Origin: Catonia carolina | Lineage: Eukaryota > Arthropoda > Insecta > Hemiptera > Achilidae | DNA length: 64,000 nt | Direction of reading: 5' to 3' | Assembly (NCBI GenBank): GCA_035578175.1 | Contig: JAQMRL010000006.1 | Location: 23,037,506-23,101,505 of the forward strand | Shown here: positions 46,845-57,933 of the stretch, piece after piece | Numbering within the stretch: position 1 is the stretch's first letter | Layout of the letters: each line of letters opens with the position of its first letter | Program-made: the position numbers and the translations under genes | The notes under the pieces: model-generated | Told to the model about the DNA's origin: nothing | The model's input: only the letters and a program-made list of their open reading frames with translations | Databases searched by the model: none

Positions 46845-48260
46845 GTAAGTTATGCTTTTTTTCTTGAATTTAAGTAGTTAAGTCACCATAAGTACCTAAT
46901 TATAAAAAAAATTTACTTCTTCACTGTTTATTGTAATTTTTGAATTCTACATTCAAAACTGATTATGAAATGGTAGGTAACTAATTATTAAGTCAATTTT
47001 ACAAAATATTTCAGTTTTACAAATGAGTTGTTTTATTTGAAAATCCATTAAAAATTATATAGTTTGCTAAACATGCCATAAATGGAGTATTTGGTTATCA
47101 TACTGTCTCAGTTGTTAATTTGTCAAAATTTTTATATTAGAAATATGGACTCACAATTGGAAAGGTCATCAAAGTGAACTACATGACTTCAGAGAAAACA
47201 ACATAACTAAACACAAAGTAATCCTAAAGACCAAGTACTTATAACACTTCTACAAATCGGGCATTCTAGGCACACGGATACTTACTTAAAAAAACTGAAG
47301 TACTGACCAACTACTTTTGCAATTATACTACTGTCTGTCTATAACTTGATGGCCTCCCACAGAAGGGAGCAATATGCGGATTGTAAAACCATTTCAGAAA
47401 ACTTACCTACCTATTTTTTTTAAAAGTAACTGAAACTTGTCGGAAATGACATATTTTTATTAAACAAAGTATTTCGCATGTTTTTTGTTCTATAAAATTA
47501 TTTTGAAAAACACACGCATGATGAGATAATGTATAATTTAGTAAAAGCTTTGTTTTTGAAGAAAAACCTGTATTTTTTCAAATACATCGTTATTGTTCAA
47601 CAACTATTTCACGGATTAACATAAACTTTGGCAGGTTTGTTTTGTAATAATTATGAAAAACGATCATGAAATAAAATTTAACTGAAAATCAATACTTTTA
47701 AGTTTCAAGGTATTTTCATAAATAAATTTTGTAAAATCACGAAACACGACATAAAAAAGTCAGCATGAGAGAAACTTTTCTGTCTTTAAAGATAACAACT
47801 GTACACTGTAGGGAAATGAAATAAAGAGAAACTTTTTAATTAATTTTTAGTGAAAGAATTATTTAAATTGTACGAACCTTAAGGAGTTAAAAGAATTTAA
47901 AAAACGCTTTACTTTGATTGTACTGATGTAAAGTATAAGAAGAAAACGGTAATATTTTCGTACATTACCAATAAAACTATTACTCATACAATGTCCAGGA
48001 TTGCATAATATAAGAGATTATTTTTATAACATAACACAATTTATGAAACTCATACTAATGGACATCAAGAGTATACAATGTTTTTGTACCTCAGAGACTT
48101 ACAGTTGCATAAGACATTTTGAATAAAAAACTCAAAACTTTTTAAGTAACTGTGTTCGTTAATGACTTTATATTGTAGATGCAACCTTAAGTAAATAAAC
48201 ATAAAAATAAATTTAAAAACTAACGTATTTATAAAATATTTTTTACATTAAGCTCAAAAA
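46845..48260 (+). other. Intron, 5' part, nothing recognised
   Basis: The first 1.4 kb of the 4.9-kb intron between exons 1 and 2. AT-rich, with no repeat family recognised before the SINE-B at 48261. Confidence 0.5.
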
Positions 48261-48788
48261 CCCACCGGGTTGGTCTAGAGCAGTGTTTCCCAAACTTTTT
48301 TTTCTCACGGCACACTACAAAAAAAAAACGGCCAATAGCCGCGGCACACGTATTACTTTATGCCATTGATTAAGCTTAAGTACTTGATATGTTTAAATTT
48401 AATTTAATTTATTTTCCTTGAGTTCCGCGGCACACTTGGCCGGCCTCGCGGTCACAGTTTGGGAACCTCTGGTCTAGAGGTAAAGTCGTCGCCAAAATCA
48501 CCTGTTTAACAACTGATTTTCGGAGACAAATGTTCCTGGTTCAAATCCTAGTAAAGGTAGTTACTTTTATACGGATTTGAATGCTAGACAGTGGTTACCG
48601 GTGTACTTTGATGGTTGGGGTTCAATTAACCATATTCTCTCAGGAGTGGTCGACCTGAGTCTGTACAAGACTACACCTCATTTACACGTCATACACATCA
48701 TCCTCATCTCATTGGGTCATGGGATTGCTTATTGTTCTGAATTGAACAGATTGCAATGTACAGATATTAGGAATTACAAAAAAAAAAA
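48261..48788 (+). mobile_element. SINE-B full copy split by a hAT MITE
   Basis: A full-length SINE-B on the plus strand and the best view of the family. The head CCCACCGGGTTGGTCTAGAG carries the A box; after the MITE come GTAAAGTCGTCG, the B box GGTTCAAATCC, the body and the A-run at 48778-48788. The insertion falls inside the A box, so Pol III transcription would be lost. Confidence 0.9.
48281..48471. mobile_element. hAT-type MITE with 8-bp target duplication
   Basis: A 191-bp insert with terminal inverted repeats CAGTGTTTCCCAAAC and GTTTGGGAACCTCTG (13 of 15 pair). It is flanked by a perfect 8-bp duplication GTCTAGAG at 48273-48280 and 48472-48479. An 8-bp duplication and CAG(T/A)G..TTCCCAAAC ends are hallmarks of the hAT superfamily. 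No coding capacity. Confidence 0.92.
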
Positions 48789-48835
48789 GTTCAAAAAATG
48801 TTTTTACTGATAGGTTTGGGTGGCTGTAGTTAACA

Positions 48836-49635
48836 AAGTATCTAAAAAAATGGAAAACTATATGAAGTTGAAACATGGAGCTTAAGTTAGGTAGGCCTAC
48901 CAGTACATTTTCATTAAAATCAGTCAACTGGAAGTGATAGTTTATTCCTGTAATTCACTTAAATATGGCTACTATGATTTTGTTTAAGATTACCGCATTT
49001 ACAACATTTTTTATGCTCTACAAGATGTGGTAACATGTCTACTGAAATTTGTGAGGGTTGTGTTCTCGTAGTATAAAATCGATTTTTAAGATTGCAGCCT
49101 TAATATTCATTTTAGGGCAAAAGTATATTTAATCAAAGTTTTTTTATCAAATGTCCTTTGTAAAATTATAAACAGCCGTATTATTTAAAATTTAAATATA
49201 TATTTCTAACCACCAGAATATGGTAACAGAAAACATTTACCATGTTTATAGTGCTTTCGTGTAACTTGTACACATCTTCAGTAAATTTTAAAGAATTTTA
49301 ATGTACTGAAGATGTGTACAAGACATACAAAAGCGCTATAAACATTGGTAAGTGTTTTCTGTTGCCATATTCTGGTGGTTAGAAATATATATTTCAAAAT
49401 TATTCAATGTTATAGAAAATTTTAAAACCTACAATTTTTATTTCAAGTATATTGTTCTACAGAGCTTAGTTCAATACCAGTATTAGTGATTTTCCATATT
49501 TTATTTATCAAAATTGAAGCCTAACAGAGGTTGATTTTCATTGAGCATCATCCACTCATAGTAGTTAAAATTAGGTTGGTTTTTGTTATTTACAATGGCA
49601 AGAGAAAGTTGTGTGTGTTTCACACTAGATTTTTT
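48836..49635 (+). mobile_element. Element C, 5'-truncated copy with nested insert
   Basis: Begins at the ATATGAAGTTGAAACATGG segment and ends GGCAAGAGAAAGTTGTGTG..CACACTAGATTTTTT. The region upstream of the microsatellite is absent. A fold-back element interrupts it at 49194-49394. Confidence 0.8.
49194..49394. mobile_element. Fold-back element nested in Element C
   Basis: A 201-bp near-perfect inverted repeat. The outer arms AAATATATATTTCTAACCAC and CAGAATATGGTAACAGAAAA recur as complements at 49360-49394, and inner arms CTTGTACACATCTTCAG and CTGAAGATGTGTACAAG flank a short AT loop. There is no coding content, and no clear target duplication was defined. Confidence 0.75.
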
Positions 49636-50699
49636 ATGAGTCAGTGAAGTAAGAGATGAGTCTCTGGGATGTTCAGTTAATACTCTTCTTACCAAATGCA
49701 GAAACATAATTTGGAAGAGTCTCTTAACTTATAAAGTAGCAGTAGGCCTAATGGATTTCTAAATTATTAAAACTTTGTATGTTTCATACAATCTATTTCG
49801 GATTGTGATTTTTCACACAAAACAATTTGAAATGTAGGAACATAAATCGAAAGGACTACTTGAATACATACCTAACCAATAAAATTCACTATTTTTCTTT
49901 AAAAGATTTAAAAACAATAGTAGCAAAAGTAATAAGAATAAAATGGCTGAGAATGTTCCCAAGGGTCTCAAATCTATTTCACTATACATTTTATTCATGA
50001 GTCCTTTGAGAAATAACAACAGTTAAGAACAAAAAGAGCATCATGTTAAGAGAAAATGTGAAAATAATTTCTTAACATTCCTGTTTTTACTTCTTTTTCT
50101 AGTTTTTAAATCCTTTGTTATACTTTTTACAGACGTATACATAACAATCTAATTTTGACATCAATTTATCTCTTTTTAAATACTTTTAATTTGTAGCTAT
50201 TAAAAACTAAAAAGTAAAATGTACAGAAAGTGTATTAATGTTCAACTACATAAAATTTAAAAGTTAACCTCACCTTATTAATGTGTTTTCGTAGCCATAA
50301 AGTTCAGTATAATAATATTAACTATTATGTAACGTGTAATGTACATGGTATTCGTTTCTTAACTAGTCACATTTTACTTTCTTACAGAATTTACAATACT
50401 TGCACCATTAAAAATTTATAGTTACATCTTGTTTTAACTTGTATTTTGTACAAAGTTCACACAGATTCTTGGAGATATGAATCTCAAGACTAACATAAAA
50501 TTATGTATTTAGTGCTCATGAGGACATAATAAATTTTGTTTTGTATCACTCTAATATAATTTATGTTACTTAGAATAATTTAAAAAAGACAAAAACAGAA
50601 AGAGCACATTTTTGTAACACCAAATACGGAGATATAAAGAACTTAGGTATTAATTTATAGAAAACCAGTGCTAACAATTTGTGTTAATTTTATACGTAA
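49636..50699 (+). other. Intron sequence, nothing recognised
   Basis: AT-rich intronic sequence between Element C and the SINE-B. The two 68-codon minus frames have no motif. Confidence 0.5.
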
Positions 50700-51020
50700 T
50701 TTTTTTGTCCATAATGCGTGTACGTTGCAATCTGTTCCATTTAAAAATAATAAGCTATCCCATGAACCAATTAGATGAGGATGATGTGTACGACGTGGTA
50801 ATGAGGTATAGTCTTATACAGACTCAGGCGGCCATTCCTGAGAGAGTATGGTTAATTGAACCCCGACCATCAAAGTACACCAGCAACCACTGTGTAGTAC
50901 TCAGATCTATTTAAAAGTAATTACCTTTACTAAAATGTGAACCAGGAACCTTTATCTAGGAAAATCAGCTGTTAAACAACGGACTCTTGGTGACCACTTT
51001 ACCTGTAGACTAACCCGATG
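50700..51020 (-). mobile_element. SINE-B full-length, diverged copy
   Basis: A minus-strand copy with a T-run tail at 50700-50706 and a head at 50935-51020. The A box complement is CCTGTAGACTAACCCGATG. The B box is degraded (GGTTCACATTTTA). Confidence 0.8.
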
Positions 51021-51084
51021 GCTTTTTTATGTAATTGAACATTAAAAATACAACCATGTGAGGTGTGACACAAAAAAAATCTGG

Positions 51085-51600
51085 ACTGTTCCCATAAATC
51101 TGTGTACATACGTAATTAGTTACCTTTGATGTTACTTCCTTTATAATAGTTCCCTTCTGCATTCAATGCTACCATTACTGATAAAATATCAGAAACTCAG
51201 TTTTTGAAACACCCCTCAGGAGCATGTCTGTTTTTGCCTTAACATCTGTAACTGAGAAAAGATGGGTTCCCTTAATGCAAGACTTAACTTTAGGAAATTA
51301 AATAAGTCACAGAGAGCCAAATCAGGTAAATAAAGTGGATGCATCACAGTTATGTTTTTGCTAGCCAGAAAATGTTTCGTAGATGTGGCTTTGTAAGCAG
51401 GTGCATTGTCCTGGTGCAACATTCACCTGTCACTTCACAACTGTGGTTTTTTTCCTAATTTTTTCACAAAGCCTTTTCAGCAACTCAATTTAGAAGTGTT
51501 GATTAACAGTGAGACAACTGGAAACCCATTCAATCAATTCAGTAGTTCTAATGCTGAAGAAGACAAGCAGCATTGCGTTGAATTTTGACTTTGATATACA
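51085..51600 (-). pseudogene. Decayed mariner transposase, C-terminal half
   Basis: The minus strand reads KLGKKPQL, a stop, MLHQDNAPAYKATSTKHFLA with the HQDNAPAH block and second catalytic Asp, KNITVMHPLYLPDLALCDLF where the YSPDLAPCDFF block is mutated but keeps the third Asp, and degenerate C-terminal frames. Stops and substitutions show it is old. It ends about 130 bp upstream of host exon 2, in the opposite orientation. Confidence 0.75.
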
Positions 51601-51727
51601 ACTTTTTTTGATTTTGGACACTTCTACTGCATCAACGTGCTTAGTTCCATTTATCCCTCTGTTAACATTAGGAAAGTTTCTGTCATCTATTCTTAATTTT
51701 TATTTTGTTTTCCACTTTATTTTTCAG

Positions 51728-51868
51728 ATTGAACGAGAAGTTATACTAAGTAGTACCGACAAAAATTCTAAAATTCCAATTCTGAATGAATACAGAAAAC
51801 GATCAAAAACAGCAATAGCACCAGATGCACCGAATAAACAATTAGCTTGGACTGAAGATAAAAATAGA
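51728..51868 (+). CDS. Host gene exon 2 of 4 seen
   Basis: A 141-bp exon (47 codons), phase 0 at both ends, matching the phase-0 donor of exon 1. The acceptor TTTATTTTTCAG has a strong pyrimidine tract; the donor is AGA|GTAAGC. It encodes IEREVILSSTDKNSKIPI, LNEYRKRSKTAIAPD and NKQLAWTEDKNR: charged, hydrophilic and probably disordered, with no recognised domain. The reading continues at both ends beyond the splice sites, but only the spliced part has balanced composition. Confidence 0.75.
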
Positions 51869-52355
51869 GTAAGCATTGACAAATATTTAACAATTTCATT
51901 ACGAAATAATTGCCGCACTTTTTTTAAACTTGTTGTAAATATACATTGAATAGTTGATTCATTCTTCCTTCTTATTTTTTAGAAAATGTTATACAGGTTA
52001 TGTTGTAGGTATAATACATAATTAGAAGGTAAATTGACAACTACCCAATTTGATTGCTGCTTTTGGCTGTATTATTTTGACTTGGATTAGGCGTGAGTTT
52101 GAACAGGGACCCCCAGTAGAGTTTGTTCATGGATGGCTGACAGCTGTTCACCATACAAAGTTAAAACACCCAATCGGTGTTACTTAACAAATAATTGTGA
52201 CTTTCTACCACCTGACTGACTGGGCTGGCCCAAATAATGACTTTATTTGATAATATTTGATGACTTTATTTTTTATTATTGTTTAATTTTTTATATTTTG
52301 TATTAGTTGATATTACTATTTAAAGGTATTCGTAAATTGACTATCTTAAGTATGT
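51869..52355 (+). other. Intron sequence, nothing recognised
   Basis: The start of the 4.2-kb intron between exons 2 and 3. AT-rich, no repeat recognised. Confidence 0.5.
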
Positions 52356-53115
52356 TTACTTTCTCTTGCCCTGTATGAATATAATTATATGGAAAGTATT
52401 GTTTTCATATCAATTTTTCAAAATAGTGTTTTCATGCCCCTGAACTCAAGAAAAAAACATGTTTTTACCATTTGGTCTGTGTGTAAACAAAATATCTGAG
52501 CCTACAAAATTGAAACTTGGAACTTAAATTTGATAGTATTACTCGACACGAACATCTTCATCAAAATTGATCAACTAGAAGTTCATTTGCGCAATATTCT
52601 CAAAAACTGCTCCTACAATTATTTTTTAAAACACGTCATTTACTATTTGTATTTCTGCAAGATCAAGTAAGGGAAAAAGCAAATTGTTGTAGAAAATTAA
52701 AAAACCAACAACTTTTATTTCCAACATATTTTTTACAACACTTATTTAGTGTCAATTAATGATTTACTGTATTTTACTCATCAAACTTGGTAGAAAAGTG
52801 GGATTTTTTAAAAATTGCGGCCTTAGTATGCATTTTACAACAGTAATATATATATATATATATATATAAATGTTATAGAAAATTAAAAATCCTATAATTT
52901 TTGTTAAGCATTGTTTTCCGCAAAGCATAGTTTAGTATCAATTAGTGATTTTCTGTATTTTTAAGCACTACGGAGATTGATTTTCATTTTGCGTCATTCA
53001 CTCATGATTAAAATTTTATTTTATTTTTCATTTTACATTGTTTACTAATGATTAAACACAGGTTATATTTTTTTCACACAGAAAGTCATATACAAGTGTT
53101 TCAAACCAGATTTTT
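52356..53115 (+). mobile_element. Element C, diverged near-full copy
   Basis: Opens TTTACTTTCTCTTGCCCTGT and closes GTGTTTCAAACCAGATTTTT. Segments occur in family order, with deletions around the microsatellite (TTTGGTCTGTGTGTAAAC) and a short (TA)n at 52848-52867. Confidence 0.85.
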
Positions 53116-53562
53116 ATTGTTTGGTGTAATCTCAACCAAACTTTTGTTACAAAATGGTTAGAAACGGTTGCCATAGTAACTGACCAGCCATTGTATCGTC
53201 ATTAACTTTGTGTGAGCGGATTGTATTGTTAACAGAAGTCTAATTTGAAGTAGGTAATCTATGGGTAGCTATCGTAAAAAGTAAGAATAACAAAATCCAG
53301 TTTAAAGAAGATAATAGTCTTCCTAACCAATTGTATAAGAAATAACAGAAATGAACATTTACAGTTATTGTTCCATAATACAGCATGCAATTTAACAATG
53401 ATGACACTGTGTATTGTACATTTGCATGCAGTTGGCAGATTGAGGTCATATCTTAGTCATATCTGTTTATTATATTGTGTAATTTATCCTTTAATAAGCA
53501 TTTTACTTCTCTTATTATTCTTGTCATTTTCAAATTATCACAAATACTTATTTTAAAAGTTT
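53116..53562 (+). other. Intron sequence, nothing recognised
   Basis: Non-coding. Frames of 62-69 codons on opposite strands overlap and have no motif. Confidence 0.5.
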
Positions 53563-53722
53563 GCCCATAACAGACAGGTGGAATGTTAAATTATTTGCAT
53601 TCAAGCTGCTAATTCCTGAGCTACAAAAAGTAGTTCTGTTTCTTATCACGTGGTCAGCTAATTATATGACTGGAGGATTTAAGAACAGAAGAGGTAGAGA
53701 TGTAAATACACTAGTCTGAGTT
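53563..53722 (+). mobile_element. Element A, 5' part only
   Basis: GCCCATAACAGACAGGTGGA through GTAAATACACTAGTCTGAG, stopping before the TTATCTCCTC segment. Truncated at its 3' side. Forms an inverted pair with the copy at 53966-54352. Confidence 0.75.
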
Positions 53723-53965
53723 TTTGGCTTCTGATATTTATTTATTTACAAAAATATAAAGGCTAACAGAACTTATCCATATAAAGCCTTATTGGCATAA
53801 TAAATTTACTAGTACTAAAATACAACAATCCCTGCTCGCAGCTATTTTTAATAACTACTAATCCACTCTGTAATTTTAAAGATTAACTGGCTATCACGAT
53901 TTAAATTTTTTTTAAAATAGGCAATATTTTACTCTCCTTTTATCGTTTTGGATATACACCTAGTT

Positions 53966-54352
53966 GTTTAGGTCATCAGCCAAAAGGCTGGTTTGAACCT
54001 CTAGAGGCTTTACTAAGTAAAATGAGAAGTGAGGTTGTTTACTTTAACCTTCCTCACAGAGGGGAAAAGTATGCTTATCAGCATGCCAGGCCCTCTGAAA
54101 AGCTTCTACTTTCCACCCTGCTAATGAAACCTTCACTTCATTCACCATAGAATCTGGCTGTATCATGAAATTCATTAGTTTCATAGGAGATAACTTTGAC
54201 TAGTATCTTTTACACCTCTACCTCTTCTGTTCTTAAATGTTTCAGTCTTTTAATTGGCTGACCATTTGGTTAGAAACAGAACTATTTTTTATAGCCCTGG
54301 AACTAGCAGATCAAATGCAAATAATTTAACACTCCACCTCCCTTTTATGGGC
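53966..54352 (-). mobile_element. Element A, full-length copy
   Basis: A minus-strand copy. GTTTAGGTCATCAGCCAAAA at the left is the 3' end with its hairpin, and CCTCCCTTTTATGGGC at the right is the 5' end. Confidence 0.8.
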
Positions 54353-55489
54353 AACTACGTCCTGATAAAAGTTAAATTAGATGAAGGAGAGTAGTTAATA
54401 AAATAACAATTATACTAGAGATCCTCTAACCCTACGGCTTTCTTATTTTTTAAACTGTCAATAATGCTCTGAATTCTTCATATAAAAACATGAAATTGAT
54501 TCACAACTTTGTTACGTTAAGCTTCATAATATGTTTCCCGAATCTGTTGTTTACCACTGTTTCCCGAATCTGTTGTTTAAGATTTGAAGATTTGAACTTG
54601 TTAAGATAATTATTAATATTTGAACCATACTCTAACTTCATTATTATTATTATTTACAAGTTTTGGTATGTCTGAAAATCCCTTGTTACCAATATTATAC
54701 CTTGATTCTAGTTACTTTAGTTTAACAGGAATTTTTCAATTAATTTTTTTTTATACAATGACAATATTTCAGTTAACCTCAAAAACGGTTTAGTTTACAA
54801 AAGTGAGGTAGATTAAGGTGATTAGAAATGTTTCTAGATAACTCCAGTGATTACTCTTTTTAATGAAAATTATTCTAATTTTTTCCTGGTTAAAAAAGTA
54901 GTTGCGTAAGTAGGTAAATGGATTCTATAATGGAAATCACAATGTAATGAGATCCATAACATTATGACTGCATTAGAACCGTTATAAGCGGTAATAATAT
55001 TGCTTTAACAGTTTCTTTATTAATACTAATATTAAATAATTATATGTTATGAATTAATAATAAAGTTTTTACATTACTCTAGTAACTACATACGTAATAA
55101 CTTATTACTGCACTTCTGGATTTCTTAGTGTTCCTAAAAATATAGTTTTTAAAAGAAAACAGTACAGTAATATTTCAAATGAATAATGTTTTAAATTGTA
55201 GCTTAAATGATTAATAATAGGAAAGGACAAAGGACATACACTAATTATCTGTTTAAAATCGTCGTAACATATAATTTTGTAAACGTAAAACGAATACAAT
55301 AGAAGATGGAGGAAAAGAAACAAAATTACTGTATTTAGTTGTTCAGAAAGAAACAGCCCATTTAGTTCTTTATTCCATTCATTACTATACTGAGTTTTGA
55401 TAAAATTGGCTTTCAAGGTCATTGTCAAATGTTTCTTCTGATGTAGTTGAACTCTGTGTACCTGCAGAAAACAGCACTTTGCTTTATCT
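54353..55489 (+). other. Intron sequence, nothing recognised
   Basis: AT-rich. A 20-bp direct duplication (TTTCCCGAATCTGTTGTTTA) lies around 54535-54585. The 107-codon minus frame 55105-55428 has chance-like composition. Confidence 0.4.
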
Positions 55490-56040
55490 GGAACATCGTA
55501 CGAAGTTAAAACTTAAGTTAGATACAAGGGAACTCAACACAAACATTTTCATCAAAATTGGTCATCCAAAACTAGTAGTTTACTTGTGCAATTTTTCACT
55601 TCTTTGTGATTTTCACAAAAATGGCTCCTACTTTTTTTAAAAAATCGACTTATTTACTATATTTTTTACACTCTAAAATATAGGGTATTCTTCATATCTG
55701 CTGAAATTCTTGGTGGAGCTGTTCTTTTTAGTAAAAAAAATGCCTTCTTTAAGATTGCAGCCTTAACATGCATTTTAGGGCCAAAGCATATGTAAATTAA
55801 AGTTGTACGTAGGAAATTAAAAAACGTACAACTTTTATTTTTACAATGCTTTGTTTAGCATCAAATTAATGACTTTTAAGTTCTATAGAGGTTGATTTTC
55901 ATTCTGCGTCACTCATGATTAAAATTAGGTTATGTTTTTTTATTTTATATAGTTTACTAATGATTAAACATAGGTTATATTGTTCATTGTTTACATTGTC
56001 AAGAGAAAGTCTTGTAAGTGTTTCACACCAGATTTTTTTT
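55490..56040 (+). mobile_element. Element C, 3' half, abutting exon 3
   Basis: Begins GGAACATCGTACGAAGTTAA after the microsatellite position and ends AGTCTTGTAAGTGTTTCACA..CCAGATTTTTTTT at 56040. The family's terminal T-run lies directly before the exon 3 splice acceptor. Confidence 0.85.
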
Positions 56041-56047
56041 GTTATAG

Positions 56048-56116
56048 TGCGTTGATCCTTCTCAAATGCAATTAAATTCACAGCCAGAGAGTATGGCAAC
56101 ACATCAACTTTATAAG
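56048..56116 (+). CDS. Host gene exon 3 of 4 seen
   Basis: A 69-bp microexon-sized unit (23 codons), phase 0 at both ends and compatible with exons 2 and 4. The acceptor is TTTTTTTTGTTATAG and the donor AAG|GTGAAT. It encodes CVDPSQMQLNSQPESMATHQ then LYK: hydrophilic, no recognised domain. Support comes from splice sites, matching phase and no internal stop; at this size chance is not excluded. Its upstream flank is transposon sequence, so alternative or lineage-specific use is possible. Confidence 0.6.
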
Positions 56117-56513
56117 GTGAATATTTATTGATAAATTTTTATGTATTAATAATATTTGTGTTAAAATTATTTAAATAATTTTTTTTTCAATTTCACACAT
56201 GTTCTTTTGTTTAATACATTCACTGCTTGTAACACCAATCATGTCATTAGGATCAATAGCCACATGCCTTTGGAACTGATCGGTGTCGTACAGAACCATG
56301 CATTTCTGGTGCAGATCTGTTGATAGACATGAATGGTTTGCTTTAGATAATATTGTGGCATTGTTTTGTAAAGTGCATATTTCTGTGAGGTTGGTTTTTA
56401 AATCACTTTTTTCAGATTTAACAAAAATTGTAACGTGTTTTTTTTAACAGCTTTTTGTGATAATTTTTGTTATCCTGTTTTTGTTTTGCGAGTAATTCAC
56501 ATTAAATCAAATA
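56117..56513 (+). other. Intron sequence, nothing recognised
   Basis: AT-rich intronic sequence between exon 3 and the pogo-like element. Confidence 0.5.
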
Positions 56514-57265
56514 CAGTAAAACCTGTCACATCCGAACCTGTGATATCAGGTCCCTCCCATATCCGGACGTATCTCCAAACTAACTTTTTAATTTTGGTTA
56601 AATGGTAAGGAATGGAAAAGTGAAAGTTGCAGCTGGGATGTCGTTTGACAGTTTGCAGAGCTTGTAAAAACCCTCCCTGGTGTTAAGAAATCAATGACGA
56701 TGAAGTTAAGCGGTGGTTACTCAGAGGTTTTAAGTGGACATTAATTCAACAAAATTGCATACAGTAACATCATAGAAATGGTGTGCAATAGCGATGAGAA
56801 AATCTCTGAACCCAAAGAGGATAGCAACAAGCCTGTAATGAGTCACTCTGAGGCATTCAAGACCATCGAATCTGTGATCAGTTATGTTCAACATCAAGAC
56901 GAAATAAGCGAAACTGAAGTGATGCCATTACCAAGATTGAGTGACATGGTTTCCAAAAAAAATGTGTGCAGTGTGTAAAGCAGACGAAAATCACAAACTT
57001 TTTCTAGTAGGCGTATAGTAACTTATGTACTGATGTAGACGTACTATAAGTAAAAACTTTTAACCAATTTTAGTTGTTTTATTTTAAAGAATACAGTGTA
57101 CAAACACAAATGTTAAACCAACAGAAATGTTGAGAATAACATTTAACTATTTCTTGTTATTTATTTCTCGGCCTCTAACTATTTATAATTACCTTGGTTA
57201 TCCGAATTTTTCCATATACGGATCAGCTGGTCGCCATATTAGTCCGGATGAGACAGGTTCTACTG
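56514..57265 (+). mobile_element. pogo/Tigger-like deleted DNA transposon
   Basis: A 752-bp element with terminal inverted repeats CAGTAAAACCTGTCACATCC and the complement CAGTAGAACCTGTCTCATCC (about 21 of 24 match), flanked by TA on both sides (56512-56513, 57266-57267). CAGTARAACCTC-like ends and a TA target are typical of the pogo/Tigger branch of Tc1/mariner. The interior holds only a C-terminal transposase remnant. Confidence 0.8.
56778..56978 (+). pseudogene. pogo-type transposase C-terminal remnant
   Basis: A 66-codon frame with SHSEAFKTIESVISYVQHQ, then EISETEVMPLPRLSDMVSKK. This resembles the C-terminal tail of Tigger/jerky-type transposases (acidic segment, SHSEALxAFxxxxxYxEQ, RLxDxxxKKR). 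The CENP-B-type DNA-binding and DDE domains are absent. Confidence 0.6.
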
Positions 57266-57537
57266 TAATTATAAGTTAAAATTTATCAGAACTAAATTAA
57301 AGTTTTAGAAAAATGTAAGATAAGTGCTCACCCGTAACCTTGGAGTACAAAATTGTGGAGTAATGAACCAGAACCATCTCAAAAAAAATGATGCTGTTCT
57401 GTGAAGAAAACTTTTTTTCATACAAATTCAGAAATTGCAACACCAAGATGTTAAGGGGACTTTAAATAAACTATTTTAGTTACACAAATTAGGTATTTGA
57501 TTCAAAATCATCAAACGTTAGTAATATTATGAGTAAT

Positions 57538-57716
57538 TTATAAATAAATTTTTCACCTTACCTTTGGTTCCTTTTTAAGTTTAAAAAATTTTGGTGGTAC
57601 CACCTTCTTAATTTTTAATTTTAATAATATGCTCTGAAGAAGGAGGTACCACCAAAAAGCACGTAAGTTTTTTGAACTTTAAAGCAACCAAAGGTAAGGT
57701 GATAAATTTCATTTAT
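57538..57716. mobile_element. Fold-back element in intron
   Basis: Arms of about 70 bp: TTTCACCTTACCTTTGGTT and TTTGGTGGTACCACCTTCTT on the left recur inverted as AAGGAGGTACCACCAAAA and CCAAAGGTAAGGTGA on the right, around a 30-bp AT loop. It lies 217 bp before exon 4. Confidence 0.75.
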
Positions 57717-57933
57717 ACTGTAATTAATATTATGAGTTTACGTTTACTGAAATTTTAGTTGAAATTGGCTATTATTTATTATTAGTCTTGTTGATGATGT
57801 TAAAAATCCTTGTACAATATTTTTTTTTCATTTTTTTAAGATAAATAATTTTGCCATTATGATTTGTAACGTGATTTAAATTTAAAAAGAAACAATTTTA
57901 TTTAATAGTGTTTTTAATGTTTGTTTATTTTAG

